DNA of 64,000 bases from a virus, in the IMG/VR virus record IMGVR_UViG_3300024999_000049, positions 1 through 64,000 of that record; one strand, 5' to 3'. The translations under genes and the position numbers were made by a program. Each line of letters opens with the position of its first letter. Position 1 is the stretch's first letter. This document shows, piece after piece, positions 24,941 through 32,950 of the stretch. The notes under the pieces were generated by a model. That model worked only from the letters and a program-made list of their open reading frames with translations. It did not search any database and was not told the DNA's origin.

Positions 24941-24969
24941 ATTATACTATTTAATATTTGAATTATAAA
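24941..24969 (-). promoter_or_regulatory. sigma-A promoter, cassette copy 3 (weak -35)
   Basis: TATAAT with the shared downstream ATATATGTAAGG and spacer ending AAATAG, but -35 is TTTATA. It should drive the primase and downstream genes. No GNRA hairpin follows. Confidence 0.65.
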
Positions 24970-24983
24970 GATAATCAAAAAAA

Positions 24984-26468
24984 TTATTCTGTAATAAAAG
25001 CGGTTTCTTCATCTGCTTCAGAATGAAATACTGCAAGCCCAATCTCTCTCCAGAGCATTTTACCTTTATCTACTTCGTATATTATATAACTCTTATCCTT
25101 ACCTCCGCGATTTTTGTCCGTAAAAGCCATATAGTATGTTTTTTGTTTATCTAGAGCTTGAACGCTTCCATTGAAAGCATTGTCTGGCATTTGAATTCTA
25201 ACACGAATCTTTTCTTTATCTTTATAATCAAGCATTCTGCTCATCTTTAAAAAATCCATATGATGTTTGCTTTGTTTACCGGTTGCTATAGCACTTGATC
25301 CCATTATTTTAGATATTAAACTTTCATCTGTCATTTGCATAGTCAACCATAAACCCATATTTAAACCACCTTGAGCTTCACTGCCTATCATTTTTTTTAG
25401 TCTTTCAATTGTGTATACAAAGAGCATCCAATCTGCCATTCCATGTGTATCTCCACCCCTCATCGCTTTGAAGGTGTCAATTATTGCAAAATTAATGCCT
25501 CGCAATTTGTGTTTCTTCAAAGTTATCTTGAGACTGTCGAAATCCCAAGATTCTAATTCCAGGAAATGGATTTTACTACGTTCTTTTATATATTGGGCTG
25601 CTTGTCTACATATATCATCCTTAACACCTGTACATAAACCCATAGCTATATCCGTTTCTTCTATATAAACACCATGCTTAGGAGCAAAAACAGTATTCGC
25701 AATTCTTGTAAGCAACATAAGATCTACTTCTATTTTTTCCTGTTCGTTAATTCCAAATAATACAGGTGTTTGACCTATGACACTAGTATGAGCTAATATA
25801 TCAACGGCCTCTCTGCTTTTACCAAATCCGGAATGCATTGCGGAACAATAAATTTTACCCTGTCTCCATCCCCTGGCTAATGAGTTTAAAATTGGGTAAG
25901 GTAAATCTATACCATAATCAGGACTCTCTTTAAATTGCTCATATATTTTATCAACATCGTGTCCTAATATGACGCTATCACTGATATTTTTTATATAGCT
26001 TCCGACACGAGTAAGTTGTAACTCGTATGCTTTAAGAATTTGATCAGGTGTTTTATCAACGAGTTTATCTAAATACTTACGAACATTAAATCCTTTATGA
26101 TCAAGTTCGCGAATTAAATTGTAAGACTTGAGCTTAGTATATAACTTTTTAAAATCTGTATTAGATTTTGCAATAGCCGAAAGTCGCTGATATGATTTGT
26201 GTCCACCAAGTTTTTGATATAAACTTTTAGATTCTTCATCCATTTTAGAAACCTGAATATTAATAGAAGTTTCATTAACCTCTGTATGATTTAAAAAAGT
26301 ATTAAAAAGCAAATCATATAGGAACTTCAAACTCGAATCAGAAAAATCAAATTTGCTCACAATTAATTCATTATATTCATTAAGTATACTAATATTATTT
26401 ACAATGTTTCCAATTACTAAAGATTCTGTTGATATATCTGCAATTTCCTGTAATATTTCCTCACTCAA
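24984..26468 (-). CDS. dnaB: DnaB-like replicative helicase
   Basis: 494 residues. An N-terminal helical domain resembling DnaB-N (IGNIVNNISILNEY), a linker, and a RecA-type ATPase domain: Walker A HSGFGKSREAVDI near 205, Glu in GINEQEKIEVDL, Walker B FAIIDTFKAMRG near 320, and motif TDKNRGGKDKSYIIYEVDKG. The P-loop starts HSGFGKS rather than GRPGMGKT but retains GK-S. It unwinds duplex DNA ahead of the fork with the adjacent primase and dnaE. Confidence 0.85.
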   Translation of the reverse strand: MSEEILQEIADISTESLVIGNIVNNISILNEYNELIVSKFDFSDSSLKFLYDLLFNTFLNHTEVNETSINIQVSKMDEESKSLYQKLGGHKSYQRLSAIAKSNTDFKKLYTKLKSYNLIRELDHKGFNVRKYLDKLVDKTPDQILKAYELQLTRVGSYIKNISDSVILGHDVDKIYEQFKESPDYGIDLPYPILNSLARGWRQGKIYCSAMHSGFGKSREAVDILAHTSVIGQTPVLFGINEQEKIEVDLMLLTRIANTVFAPKHGVYIEETDIAMGLCTGVKDDICRQAAQYIKERSKIHFLELESWDFDSLKITLKKHKLRGINFAIIDTFKAMRGGDTHGMADWMLFVYTIERLKKMIGSEAQGGLNMGLWLTMQMTDESLISKIMGSSAIATGKQSKHHMDFLKMSRMLDYKDKEKIRVRIQMPDNAFNGSVQALDKQKTYYMAFTDKNRGGKDKSYIIYEVDKGKMLWREIGLAVFHSEADEETAFITE

Positions 26469-26472
26469 CCTA

Positions 26473-26892
26473 TCACCCCTTCATATCTGACAGTTCTTCC
26501 GCCCATTTTAAAACTTTAAGTGCATTATTAAAAATATCTCTACTTAATTCAACTGCGTTCTTTTGGTAATCAAAGTTCTTCCTTATTGTAACTTTAACTC
26601 CCCATTTACCCCAATCGACATGAGGATATAAATCTTGATCATACAAATACCCTTCGGGCAAATTAGGAAGTTTAATATAATCTTCAAAATATATGTAGCT
26701 GCCAGAATTATCTCCACAATGACCACTGCAACAATATTTAGTAATATATCCTTTTCTATTTAACTCTGCGATAACAGGAATAAAAAGTTCGTCAACTTCA
26801 ACTGATATGCCACCACAATCTCTTGACTTGCACATTCCATATTTTAATGTTTTTTGATGGTATACTCTATTACAGTCTAAACACAAAAACAC
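26473..26892 (-). CDS. Zinc-binding conserved protein
   Basis: 139 residues. N-terminal CLDCNRVYHQ and CKSRDCGG make one zinc site; then VDELFIPVIAELNRKGY and TKYCCSGHCGDNSGSYIYF, a pattern like the KGYxTxxCCSGH segment of TYW3-like proteins. I recognise this combination from phages and plasmids but not a function. Confidence 0.6.
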   Translation of the reverse strand: MFLCLDCNRVYHQKTLKYGMCKSRDCGGISVEVDELFIPVIAELNRKGYITKYCCSGHCGDNSGSYIYFEDYIKLPNLPEGYLYDQDLYPHVDWGKWGVKVTIRKNFDYQKNAVELSRDIFNNALKVLKWAEELSDMKG

Positions 26893-26921
26893 TATATTTA
26901 CCTCCTGATAAGTTTTACATT

Positions 26922-27464
26922 TTATACTAATTCAATGCTTTCTTCTACTTCGTTCCCAAATACATCCCAACCATCTGTTTTTGATCTTGCAAATAATTCA
27001 ATTCTTGGCAAATTTCCAACTAATTTAATTATTTTATCTCTAACTACGTCTGGTTTTTTACTATGTCCTTCAATCGGAGTATCAATAATAGAATGAACTC
27101 CCGCACTAATTCTTTTAGGATTGCCTTTAACTGCTATTAAACATATTTCTGAGTTGCTCCGAGTCCAATTTCCCATTCCCCAAAACCAACTATGAGATTT
27201 TTTATTTCTTTTAACCCAATTAAATCCAATGGTTTTATATTTAAATCCCCAAGCTTTTATCGTGTCTAAACCCTCTTGAATCATTGGAAATGTAACCCAT
27301 ATAAATAATATACAATCATCATCTGCTATTTCTTTTACTGGAAGGGCTTTAATGTCTTCAACGGTCATAACATCATATTTAAAACATGCACCACGATTAC
27401 CAGCACTTGCTTTATCTTTATAACTCCAAGGTGGGTCTGCATATATAATTTTGTATTTTTTCAA
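26922..27464 (-). CDS. MT-A70 family DNA adenine methyltransferase
   Basis: 180 residues. YADPPWSYKDKA carries the DPPW catalytic motif; LFIWVTFP, GFNWVKRN, WFWGMGNWTRSNSEICLIAVKG follow in the MT-A70 order, and KPDVVRDKI / RIELFAR close the SAM-binding fold. It probably methylates N6-adenine in phage DNA, for self-marking or regulation. No matching restriction enzyme is present in the window. Confidence 0.9.
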   Translation of the reverse strand: MKKYKIIYADPPWSYKDKASAGNRGACFKYDVMTVEDIKALPVKEIADDDCILFIWVTFPMIQEGLDTIKAWGFKYKTIGFNWVKRNKKSHSWFWGMGNWTRSNSEICLIAVKGNPKRISAGVHSIIDTPIEGHSKKPDVVRDKIIKLVGNLPRIELFARSKTDGWDVFGNEVEESIELV

Positions 27465-27473
27465 ATAGTCACC

Positions 27474-27992
27474 TCAATCTAATATATCGTAATCCTCAGA
27501 CACTAAATCCTTAATATTTGAATTGTTAACCTTCAAAAACTTAAATTCTATAACCTCATTCGCCTCAGCAATTCTTTGGTTATGCTTCTTAACATAATCT
27601 TCCATGTTATTCTTGAGCATCCAGACTAAAAGATTCGCCAAATGCTGACAATCTTTGTATTGTATCTTCTTAATATCCTGCTCAATACTCTCTAGACAAC
27701 CCTTCATTTGTTGAAAAGTATACAACCGTCTATATTCCTTCAGCTTCATGATTAAAAGACTTGGCAGCTCCTTAGTAAAGTACTCTTTTAAAATATAATC
27801 ATATAGGCTATTCCAACCTAATTTTTCATAATTTAACTCTTCAAGACATTTATTATGATAACACCTATATAGAATTTTACCTTTGGCTGTAAATTTTATA
27901 TATCCATTTTTATCTTTAACTTCAACCCAAATAGCATCATCACCAACAAGTTGTTTACATCTAACACATTTTCTTAAAGCCAATCTAATCAC
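27474..27992 (-). CDS. Hypothetical zinc-binding protein
   Basis: 172 residues. N-terminal CVRCKQLVGDD and CYHNKCLEE give a zinc ribbon of treble-clef spacing; the remainder is helical. Its 3' end contains the promoter-relic string ACAATTCAAATATTAAGGA. No family recognised. Confidence 0.65.
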   Translation of the reverse strand: MIRLALRKCVRCKQLVGDDAIWVEVKDKNGYIKFTAKGKILYRCYHNKCLEELNYEKLGWNSLYDYILKEYFTKELPSLLIMKLKEYRRLYTFQQMKGCLESIEQDIKKIQYKDCQHLANLLVWMLKNNMEDYVKKHNQRIAEANEVIEFKFLKVNNSNIKDLVSEDYDILD

Positions 27993-28232
27993 CTATCCTA
28001 ACATAGATTCAAAATCATCATCACAACTATCTTCAGCAAAAACCTTCTTACTCTTTTTAGAGCAAATACCTTGACCAGCATAACTATTCTGCACTTCAAA
28101 TATTTCAGATGCATCTACATAGTTCTTGCATATATCACAAATATTTTTACATACCTCAACTCTGGGAGGAAAAATACCAAACTCTAAACTATTATATTTT
28201 TCTTTTAGATCTTTAATCCAATTATTATTCAT
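27993..28232 (-). CDS. Small Cys-rich protein
   Basis: 79 residues; VCKNICDICKNYVDASEIF and GICSKKSKK suggest a zinc knuckle. Its start is 4 nt from the next small zinc protein. No family recognised. Confidence 0.6.
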   Translation of the reverse strand: MNNNWIKDLKEKYNSLEFGIFPPRVEVCKNICDICKNYVDASEIFEVQNSYAGQGICSKKSKKVFAEDSCDDDFESMLG

Positions 28233-28236
28233 ATGT

Positions 28237-28368
28237 TCACCATGAACCCCATACTATAAATTCTCTTCCGCATTTATTGCAAACCATTTTTTTACCTCTG
28301 CATGAATGACTACAGTCCTCGTCATGACATCCTGTGATGCTGTGTATTAAAAACCAAAATATGCTCAT
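28237..28368 (-). CDS. Very small zinc-knuckle protein
   Basis: 43 residues: MSIFWFLIHSITGCHDEDCS then CRGKKMVCNKCGREF. CHDEDCSHSC and CNKC could bind zinc. CAGGAGG precedes the ATG by 7 nt. Confidence 0.55.
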   Translation of the reverse strand: MSIFWFLIHSITGCHDEDCSHSCRGKKMVCNKCGREFIVWGSW

Positions 28369-28382
28369 ATTTTCCTCCTGAG

Positions 28383-28409
28383 AAAACAAGAGAGGCTATT
28401 ATGCCCCTC
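28383..28409 (-). terminator. Terminator-like hairpin
   Basis: GAGGGGC-ATAATA-GCCTCTC (seven pairs, one G-U) followed by TTGTTTTCTC on the minus strand, overlapping the stop of the zinc-ribbon gene at 28399 and just before the ribosome site of the next gene. Confidence 0.5.
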
Positions 28410-28665
28410 CATTTTCTACCTTTGCATTTCTCTCTTTGTTTTTCTTACGGCAGTGCCAGCACTTTTTTGGCATTACCATATTATTTTCTTCATACCATTT
28501 TTTATTAGATTCTCCGATGAAGAATTTGAACCCACATTCTTTACAAGTTATTCTAAATCCTGGCTCTATCAAGGTTTCTTTTTTATCAATTACTTTAATT
28601 CCATTTTCCGACAACACTGTAATACCACTATCGGATGTAATTTTAACCTTATTAAAATCACTCAT
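28399..28665 (-). CDS. zf-trcl-like zinc-ribbon protein
   Basis: 88 residues. The C-terminal half, ITCKECGFKFFIGESNKKWY ... KKCWHCRKKNK, matches the probable zinc-ribbon (zf-trcl) family with two CxxC pairs. Start set at 28665, where ATG overlaps the end of the transglycosylase gene (ATGAGTGA). A start seven codons upstream is also open. Confidence 0.65.
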   Translation of the reverse strand: MSDFNKVKITSDSGITVLSENGIKVIDKKETLIEPGFRITCKECGFKFFIGESNKKWYEENNMVMPKKCWHCRKKNKERNAKVENGGA

Positions 28666-29338
28666 CGTTGTTACCATCCTCTTCATATTTTTGTCTATAC
28701 TCTAAAACATTCTTTGAATAACCCCTACTAATTGTTCCGGTTCTATCAACATACCTTTTAAACCCATATAATCCCATATTATAGCTATTACAGACCCATA
28801 TTCTTAATTCATCATCCGAATACTTACCTATAAATTGATCTTTTAAAATACTCAAAAATTTAATTCCAGCATGAAGATTATGTCTAACATTTAATGGATC
28901 AAAATTTGGTTCTTTAATCATTTCAGCAAACCACTTATGATTACTGCTGTTCAACTGCATTAACCCAAAATCTTTAGTACCATTCTTATTTTTATAAACC
29001 AATTTAGTATTAAATGTTCCTCCAGTTTCCTGTTCAATTACAGCTAAAACAAGTGGTATACCAACATCATATCTACTACAATATTCGAATATAATGTCTT
29101 GAATATCGTGGTTTAAAGGTATATTAAAATACTTTATTTCTTCCTTTTCTTTTTGTTCTTCTTGTTGAATCTTAATTCTATAACTATTCTGCAAAAGTTT
29201 TTCTTCCCTTAATGTGTCGATTGAAATGTCGCTATTAACTGCCAAATTGTATTCTATCGGAGCCTTAACTACTGGCTGAATACCAACCAGCAGCAAGACT
29301 ACTAAAACCGATAAAACTACAAATTTATTTCTTTTCAT
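28658..29338 (-). CDS. Lytic transglycosylase (SLT domain) with signal anchor
   Basis: 226 residues. The first 30 residues (MKRNKFVVLSVLVVLLLVGI) form a signal peptide or anchor. After a charged linker comes an SLT/lysozyme-like domain: IPLVLAVIEQETGGTFN with the catalytic Glu near residue 107, then DFGLMQLNSSNHKWF, NLHAGIKFLS and VCNSYNMGLYGF. It cleaves peptidoglycan from the outer side of the membrane. Its place among replication genes, not with lysis or tail genes, is unusual; a cell-wall entry or superinfection role is conceivable. Confidence 0.85.
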   Translation of the reverse strand: MKRNKFVVLSVLVVLLLVGIQPVVKAPIEYNLAVNSDISIDTLREEKLLQNSYRIKIQQEEQKEKEEIKYFNIPLNHDIQDIIFEYCSRYDVGIPLVLAVIEQETGGTFNTKLVYKNKNGTKDFGLMQLNSSNHKWFAEMIKEPNFDPLNVRHNLHAGIKFLSILKDQFIGKYSDDELRIWVCNSYNMGLYGFKRYVDRTGTISRGYSKNVLEYRQKYEEDGNNDE

Positions 29339-30365
29339 TAAGAGCTTCTAAAATTACCTTTGCAGTTTCAACATCAACTATACTATCAGGAGTTTCAAGA
29401 CTATTAGTTCTTAGAATAGCAACGACACCGGCATTGTCTATCTTCTTTGTCGTAATAAGCTCTTTCATAAGCTTCTTAATCTCTTTAATAAGCTCAGGCA
29501 GCTCCTTAATCTTCTGAAGGCTTTCCTTGACTTCAATACTTTTCTCAGCTTCCTGCTTCTTTGCGATTGAATCGATATCTTCAGTTATTCCAGCCTTGAC
29601 CAATCTCTGTTTTATCATTTCTTTGAATTTAGCATCAAACTTTTCAACAGCCTCTTCTTCTGAATCAAACACTATATTCTCATCAAAATATACTCTGTTT
29701 CCAGCTACAGTTTCATCATTGCCCTGTACCTGCAATACTCTTACCTTCTTGCCATCCACCGTATCTCTCTTGCCATGAATTATATAACTAACTTCAGGAT
29801 AAACAATCTTAGAACATCTCTCAGGAACAGTAGGAACATATACGTTATATGAATCTCCATCTTTTGGTTTAACGGTCTTCATCTCAACGTGAGTTAAATA
29901 TATTGGCCTAAACCCAAGGTTATATATTCTCTTTATTTCTTTTCTGAAATAATCATCTTTAAGAGCATATCCTGCACCATAAGGTATATCACCAATCTTA
30001 GCGTACTTAACCTTATCTTTAATGCTTTCTTTTTTAAGCATATATGGTTCTACAGCACGATACATTTCTTCAAGAGTATCCAAAGCAATTAATCTGATTT
30101 CATTACCGATCTCTTCTCTATTTTCTACAAGGTTGTTTATAAATACAACGAATTTATCCCATCCATCATCTCCACAACAATCTATAAAATCCAAAACCTG
30201 AGCATCGTACCCTTTTTCAAATGCCACCAATATTGTGTTTGGTAGAGTTGCTACTAACTGGGTCTTGCCCCATTTACTTTCTGACTGAATAAGACCACTG
30301 TATTCTCTAAAATCTACCTTTGGAATATTCTTTTTAACACCAAGTTTACTAAAATCGAATCCCAT
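29325..30365 (-). CDS. Sak4-like RecA-fold ATPase
   Basis: 346 residues. SGLIQSESKWGKTQLVATLP is a Walker A-type loop near 30 and NEIRLIALDTLEEMYRAVE a Walker B near 92, in the compact RecA-like AAA_24/Sak4 layout common next to phage SSB genes. Family members promote single-strand annealing or recombination with the SSB. The C-terminal 100 residues are Lys/Glu-rich. Adjacent to the SSB-like gene upstream, which fits. Confidence 0.8.
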   Translation of the reverse strand: MGFDFSKLGVKKNIPKVDFREYSGLIQSESKWGKTQLVATLPNTILVAFEKGYDAQVLDFIDCCGDDGWDKFVVFINNLVENREEIGNEIRLIALDTLEEMYRAVEPYMLKKESIKDKVKYAKIGDIPYGAGYALKDDYFRKEIKRIYNLGFRPIYLTHVEMKTVKPKDGDSYNVYVPTVPERCSKIVYPEVSYIIHGKRDTVDGKKVRVLQVQGNDETVAGNRVYFDENIVFDSEEEAVEKFDAKFKEMIKQRLVKAGITEDIDSIAKKQEAEKSIEVKESLQKIKELPELIKEIKKLMKELITTKKIDNAGVVAILRTNSLETPDSIVDVETAKVILEALNEKK

Positions 30366-30478
30366 CTATTTACCTCCAAAATTTATTAAAGTGCTACCTC
30401 CACTTGTGTTCGGATTGACTTTCCTAGCATTTTAAATGCTTCCGACCCCACTACTAATTATTTTAATTGTCCAAAAGT
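30366..30478 (-). promoter_or_regulatory. Structured intergenic leader between SSB-like and Sak4-like genes
   Basis: 113 nt with no gene. The transcript contains AGCATT-TAA-AATGCT and a TCGG/CCGA pairing around it. Its 5' part resembles the promoter cassette (GGACAATT ... TTAGTAG) but has TGGGGT in place of TATAAT, so it may be a decayed promoter. No known riboswitch consensus fits. Confidence 0.35.
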
Positions 30479-31447
30479 TTAATCATCCAAGTTGAAAGGT
30501 AAATCAGAATCATCGTCTGAATTCAACTCAGGATTAAATTCGCCGGATTCAAACCCAGTATTGCCAGGTTTAACTATATCATCCTCTTTGAACTTACCCT
30601 TTTCGAGACTTTCAGCACTACAACCAATTATCTGCAATGATTTCTCATATGTCTTAACAGTTCTTACTTGTTCTCCCCAAGATCCATCATCATCGGATAT
30701 ACTTTCGGTCTTTGCACGATTATTTATAATACCACCGGCTTTTATAAAATCACCATACTTCAATGTCTTAAAGTTCTTTGCGAACTTTGGATTCCTAGAT
30801 ATGTCTATTTCGAACATACAAGGAGCAAACACATCTCCATAGTTGATTGTGTATGCATATACATATACTTTGCCTTCGGCAGCATCTTCAGTGACTTCAT
30901 TAATTATAATCTCTTCTTCAAACACAGCATCTTCCTTGAAATCAGGAGAAGAGAAATCTATTGGCTCTGTAGCCTTATAAATTGATCCAATTTCAAATTT
31001 AGTCTGGAGCTGTTTCTGCTTAGTGTTCGGATTCTCATACTCACTATGAATACACTTGCCGGTAATCACAACTGGATCACCGTCTTTGAATTCTGAGCTA
31101 CACTTTTCAGCCATATCATAGCTACTTAATATCATATCATAGCCATCGATCTTAGTAGTGAAACGCTTATTCCAATCAACTTCTTTGGTATTCTTAGCTT
31201 TCCTGCTATAGAAGTAAGACTTATTTTGCACCTGTCCAAATGCTTCGACAGTTATTATATTCGTTTCACTAGCTTTTACGCTAAAACGAATACTCTTATA
31301 TTCTTTACCTTCTCTGCCATCCTGTGGCTTAGTCTTTCCAGATGAAAATCCGAATCCCTTACGTGGTGAATCTTTTCCAACTATTATTCCTCGTACTCTG
31401 AAAAACGTAGATGTTTGCGGAAACTTAAAATCTGTTCGTTTTGCCAT
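30479..31447 (-). CDS. Single-stranded DNA-binding-like protein
   Basis: 322 residues. The N-terminal half looks like an OB fold (FFRVRGIIVGKDSPRKGFG, EYKSIRFSVKASETNIITVE, GDPVVITGKCI), a second beta-rich part follows, and the C-terminus is a highly acidic tail ending DDDSDLPFNLDD, the arrangement by which bacterial and phage SSBs recruit partners. It is the first gene after the promoter at 31537, next to the Sak4-like ATPase. Confidence 0.75.
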   Translation of the reverse strand: MAKRTDFKFPQTSTFFRVRGIIVGKDSPRKGFGFSSGKTKPQDGREGKEYKSIRFSVKASETNIITVEAFGQVQNKSYFYSRKAKNTKEVDWNKRFTTKIDGYDMILSSYDMAEKCSSEFKDGDPVVITGKCIHSEYENPNTKQKQLQTKFEIGSIYKATEPIDFSSPDFKEDAVFEEEIIINEVTEDAAEGKVYVYAYTINYGDVFAPCMFEIDISRNPKFAKNFKTLKYGDFIKAGGIINNRAKTESISDDDGSWGEQVRTVKTYEKSLQIIGCSAESLEKGKFKEDDIVKPGNTGFESGEFNPELNSDDDSDLPFNLDD

Positions 31448-31499
31448 TCCTTTTACCTTTACCCTTCCATATTTAATTTTATTATGATTATCTATTAAA

Positions 31500-31519
31500 A
31501 AAGAAGCTTACGCCCCTTC
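31500..31519 (-). promoter_or_regulatory. 5' hairpin with GTAA tetraloop, attenuator-like
   Basis: GAAGGGGC-GTAA-GCTTCTTT followed by a run of T on the minus strand, at the start of the transcript from 31537. The U-run means it may also terminate transcription early. Confidence 0.5.
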
Positions 31520-31536
31520 ATCAACCTTACATATAT

Positions 31537-31565
31537 ATTATACTACTTAATGTTTCAATTGTCAA
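31537..31565 (-). promoter_or_regulatory. sigma-A promoter, cassette copy 4
   Basis: TTGACA-17 nt-TATAAT with the shared AGTAG spacer end and ATATATGTAAGG downstream. It drives the SSB-like gene and the replication block. Confidence 0.88.
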
Positions 31566-31578
31566 GACTAAATCAAAA

Positions 31579-31743
31579 TTATTTTTTATCTTTCTCTTTA
31601 TATTCATCTATATATTTTTTCAGCACCCAATTCACCATCGAACTTCCACTCCTATCCTGTTCTTTGGCTATCTTATCTATATCTGCTTTCACTTTTTTAT
31701 CCAATATTATACTGTAAATCTTTTTGTTCTCACTCAGCACCAT
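31579..31743 (-). CDS. Ribbon-helix-helix transcriptional regulator
   Basis: 54 residues: beta strand KKIYSIILDKK, then helices VKADIDKIAKEQDRSG and SMVNWVLKKYIDEY, the Arc/CopG fold. It is divergent from the plus-strand gene at 31875, with an inverted repeat between them, so it is probably an autorepressor and repressor of that gene. It also lies just upstream of the SSB promoter. Confidence 0.8.
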   Translation of the reverse strand: MVLSENKKIYSIILDKKVKADIDKIAKEQDRSGSSMVNWVLKKYIDEYKEKDKK

Positions 31744-31799
31744 TAATCACCCAAAGCAATTATAAACTATTTAAAATGTAAATAAAAGTTATTTAATAT

Positions 31800-31818
31800 T
31801 TCAATAATAGTTATTGAA
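31800..31818. promoter_or_regulatory. Operator-like inverted repeat TTCAATAA-TAG-TTATTGAA
   Basis: Perfect 8-bp arms with a 3-bp centre in the divergent region between the RHH regulator and the plus-strand gene, about 30 bp upstream of the plus-strand -10 box. A likely binding site for the RHH protein (inference). Confidence 0.6.
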
Positions 31819-31823
31819 CTTTT

Positions 31824-31852
31824 TTCATGATTATGGTAAACTTTATTATAAT
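31824..31852 (+). promoter_or_regulatory. Plus-strand promoter
   Basis: TATAAT at 31847-31852 with only a poor -35 (TTCATG). It precedes the lone plus-strand gene by 22 nt. Confidence 0.5.
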
Positions 31853-31874
31853 ATATTCCAATAAGGAGCAACTA

Positions 31875-32108
31875 ATGAACAATATACTATATATTACAAC
31901 ATTCGACATTATTTTTGAAAATCTAATCTCTAAGGGTTTAAATGATAAAGATATAGAATTTAAAATAAATCAGCTCTACAATCTATACTGCTTGGGTGAA
32001 GACAAAAGATTTTATTATATCTCTGGTAATTTTATAACCACTGAACAATTTAAAACTGAACTTGAAAAGGAGTATGATATTGAATTTTTCCCAATTAGGC
32101 TCTCATAA
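31875..32108 (+). CDS. Hypothetical protein, lone plus-strand gene
   Basis: 77 residues from MNNILYITTFDIIFENLISK. Start at 31875 after AAGGAG with 6-nt spacing. One of only two plus-strand genes here, with its own promoter and a divergent RHH regulator: the layout of a moron or a small regulated effector. Sequence is helical then beta (FYYISGNFITTEQF), no family recognised. It ends 6 nt inside a convergent minus-strand frame. Confidence 0.75.
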   Translation: MNNILYITTFDIIFENLISKGLNDKDIEFKINQLYNLYCLGEDKRFYYISGNFITTEQFKTELEKEYDIEFFPIRLS

Positions 32109-32291
32109 AAAGCTAGGGCTTATTTGTTCTGTCCTGATTATGTAGCCTATTTTGTTTTTCAGTTTTTCTATAAATGAATACGCATCTCTTTGTAAATCCT
32201 GTTCATTAGTTGGCAGATAACCCTTATAGTGGGTTACTGTCCAATATAAAATTGAAGCAAGTAGCCTTATAACTAAAATTTGAAATTTCAT
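32103..32291 (-). CDS. Hypothetical small protein
   Basis: 62 residues; MKFQILVIRLLASILYWTVT could be a membrane-associated helix. Ribosome site AAGGGAT is fair. Converges on the plus-strand gene. Confidence 0.45.
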   Translation of the reverse strand: MKFQILVIRLLASILYWTVTHYKGYLPTNEQDLQRDAYSFIEKLKNKIGYIIRTEQISPSFL

Positions 32292-32320
32292 ATTTTATAT
32301 CCCTTCGCATTCTTTTTATA

Positions 32321-32551
32321 TTATACAACCGCCGATTCTAAAGACCCTATAGCCTCATCAAATGAATTAATAGCTTCTTCCATATCTGAAATCGCTTGCT
32401 CAGATACACAGCCTCTATCTCCATTCTGGAACGACTCAGGCATATTATCATAGCAGTCTTGCTCTTCATCCCTTAAATTTTCAAGTACCGACTTTAAATT
32501 TTCAATCTGATCTTTAATAAATACTATTGACTTTCTTCTCTTTGTGTTCAA
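32321..32551 (-). CDS. Conserved small phage helical protein
   Basis: 76 residues, two long helices (IENLKSVLENLRDEEQDCYD, ISDMEEAINSFDEAIGSLE). This pattern is common among Bacillota phage small proteins of unknown function. Confidence 0.65.
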   Translation of the reverse strand: MNTKRRKSIVFIKDQIENLKSVLENLRDEEQDCYDNMPESFQNGDRGCVSEQAISDMEEAINSFDEAIGSLESAVV

Positions 32552-32571
32552 ACAATATCCTCCAATTTTTA

Positions 32572-32589
32572 ATAAAAGTGTTATTTTAT
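32572..32589 (-). repeat. ATAAAA-N6-TTTTAT junction element
   Basis: Exact copy; inner bases GTGTTA. The stop codon of the gene at 32586-32747 is inside the first arm. Confidence 0.75.
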
Positions 32590-32747
32590 TGTATTATACA
32601 AACATTACAAGCACAGTCTAAACACTCTTTGCAGCATCCAGAAGCCTCACAATCATCTGCATCTATTTGCATAGTCTTAGTAAACTTTTTAACTATGTAG
32701 TTATTTTCTTGGAGAAGCTTAATTGCAGCCATCAATTCTTTATCCAT
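32586..32747 (-). CDS. Small protein with Cys-rich tail
   Basis: 53 residues; helix MDKELMAAIKLLQENNYIVK, then CEASGCCKECLDCACNVC with eight Cys. The ATG overlaps the stop of the next gene upstream (ATGGATAA). Function unknown; metal binding likely. Confidence 0.6.
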   Translation of the reverse strand: MDKELMAAIKLLQENNYIVKKFTKTMQIDADDCEASGCCKECLDCACNVCIIQ

Positions 32748-32916
32748 TCTTCTTATCATTCCTTTCGCAATATTTTTGTCCTATTATGTACAGAGTTTTT
32801 CTCCACTCAAATTCATCTTTACATCCGGTAGAACAAACGTCTCCGCCACAATATGTAAAATCAGTCATAAATTCTTTACCACAAATACAACAAATCATTG
32901 GTTGCTTTGTAAACAT
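32740..32916 (-). CDS. Small zinc-finger phage protein
   Basis: 58 residues: MICCICGKEFMTDFTYCGGD then VCSTGCKDEFEWRKTLYIIG. This CxxC ... CxxxC EFEWRxTLYIxG pattern recurs in phage genomes without assigned role. Confidence 0.7.
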   Translation of the reverse strand: MFTKQPMICCICGKEFMTDFTYCGGDVCSTGCKDEFEWRKTLYIIGQKYCERNDKKNG

Positions 32917-32932
32917 ATTTTATTCCTTTCTT

Positions 32933-32950
32933 ATAAAACTAAGATTTTAT
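32933..32950 (-). repeat. ATAAAA-N6-TTTTAT junction element
   Basis: Exact copy; inner bases CTAAGA. The stop codon of the gene at 32947-33981 is inside the first arm; TTTTATAAGAAAGGA leads to the next start. Confidence 0.75.

Noticed and set aside
30366-30478. Cobalamin or other known riboswitch upstream of the Sak4-like gene, suggested by B12-dependent NrdJ
   Set aside because: No B12-box consensus and no regulatory target nearby; only a small hairpin and a TCGG/CCGA pairing are visible.
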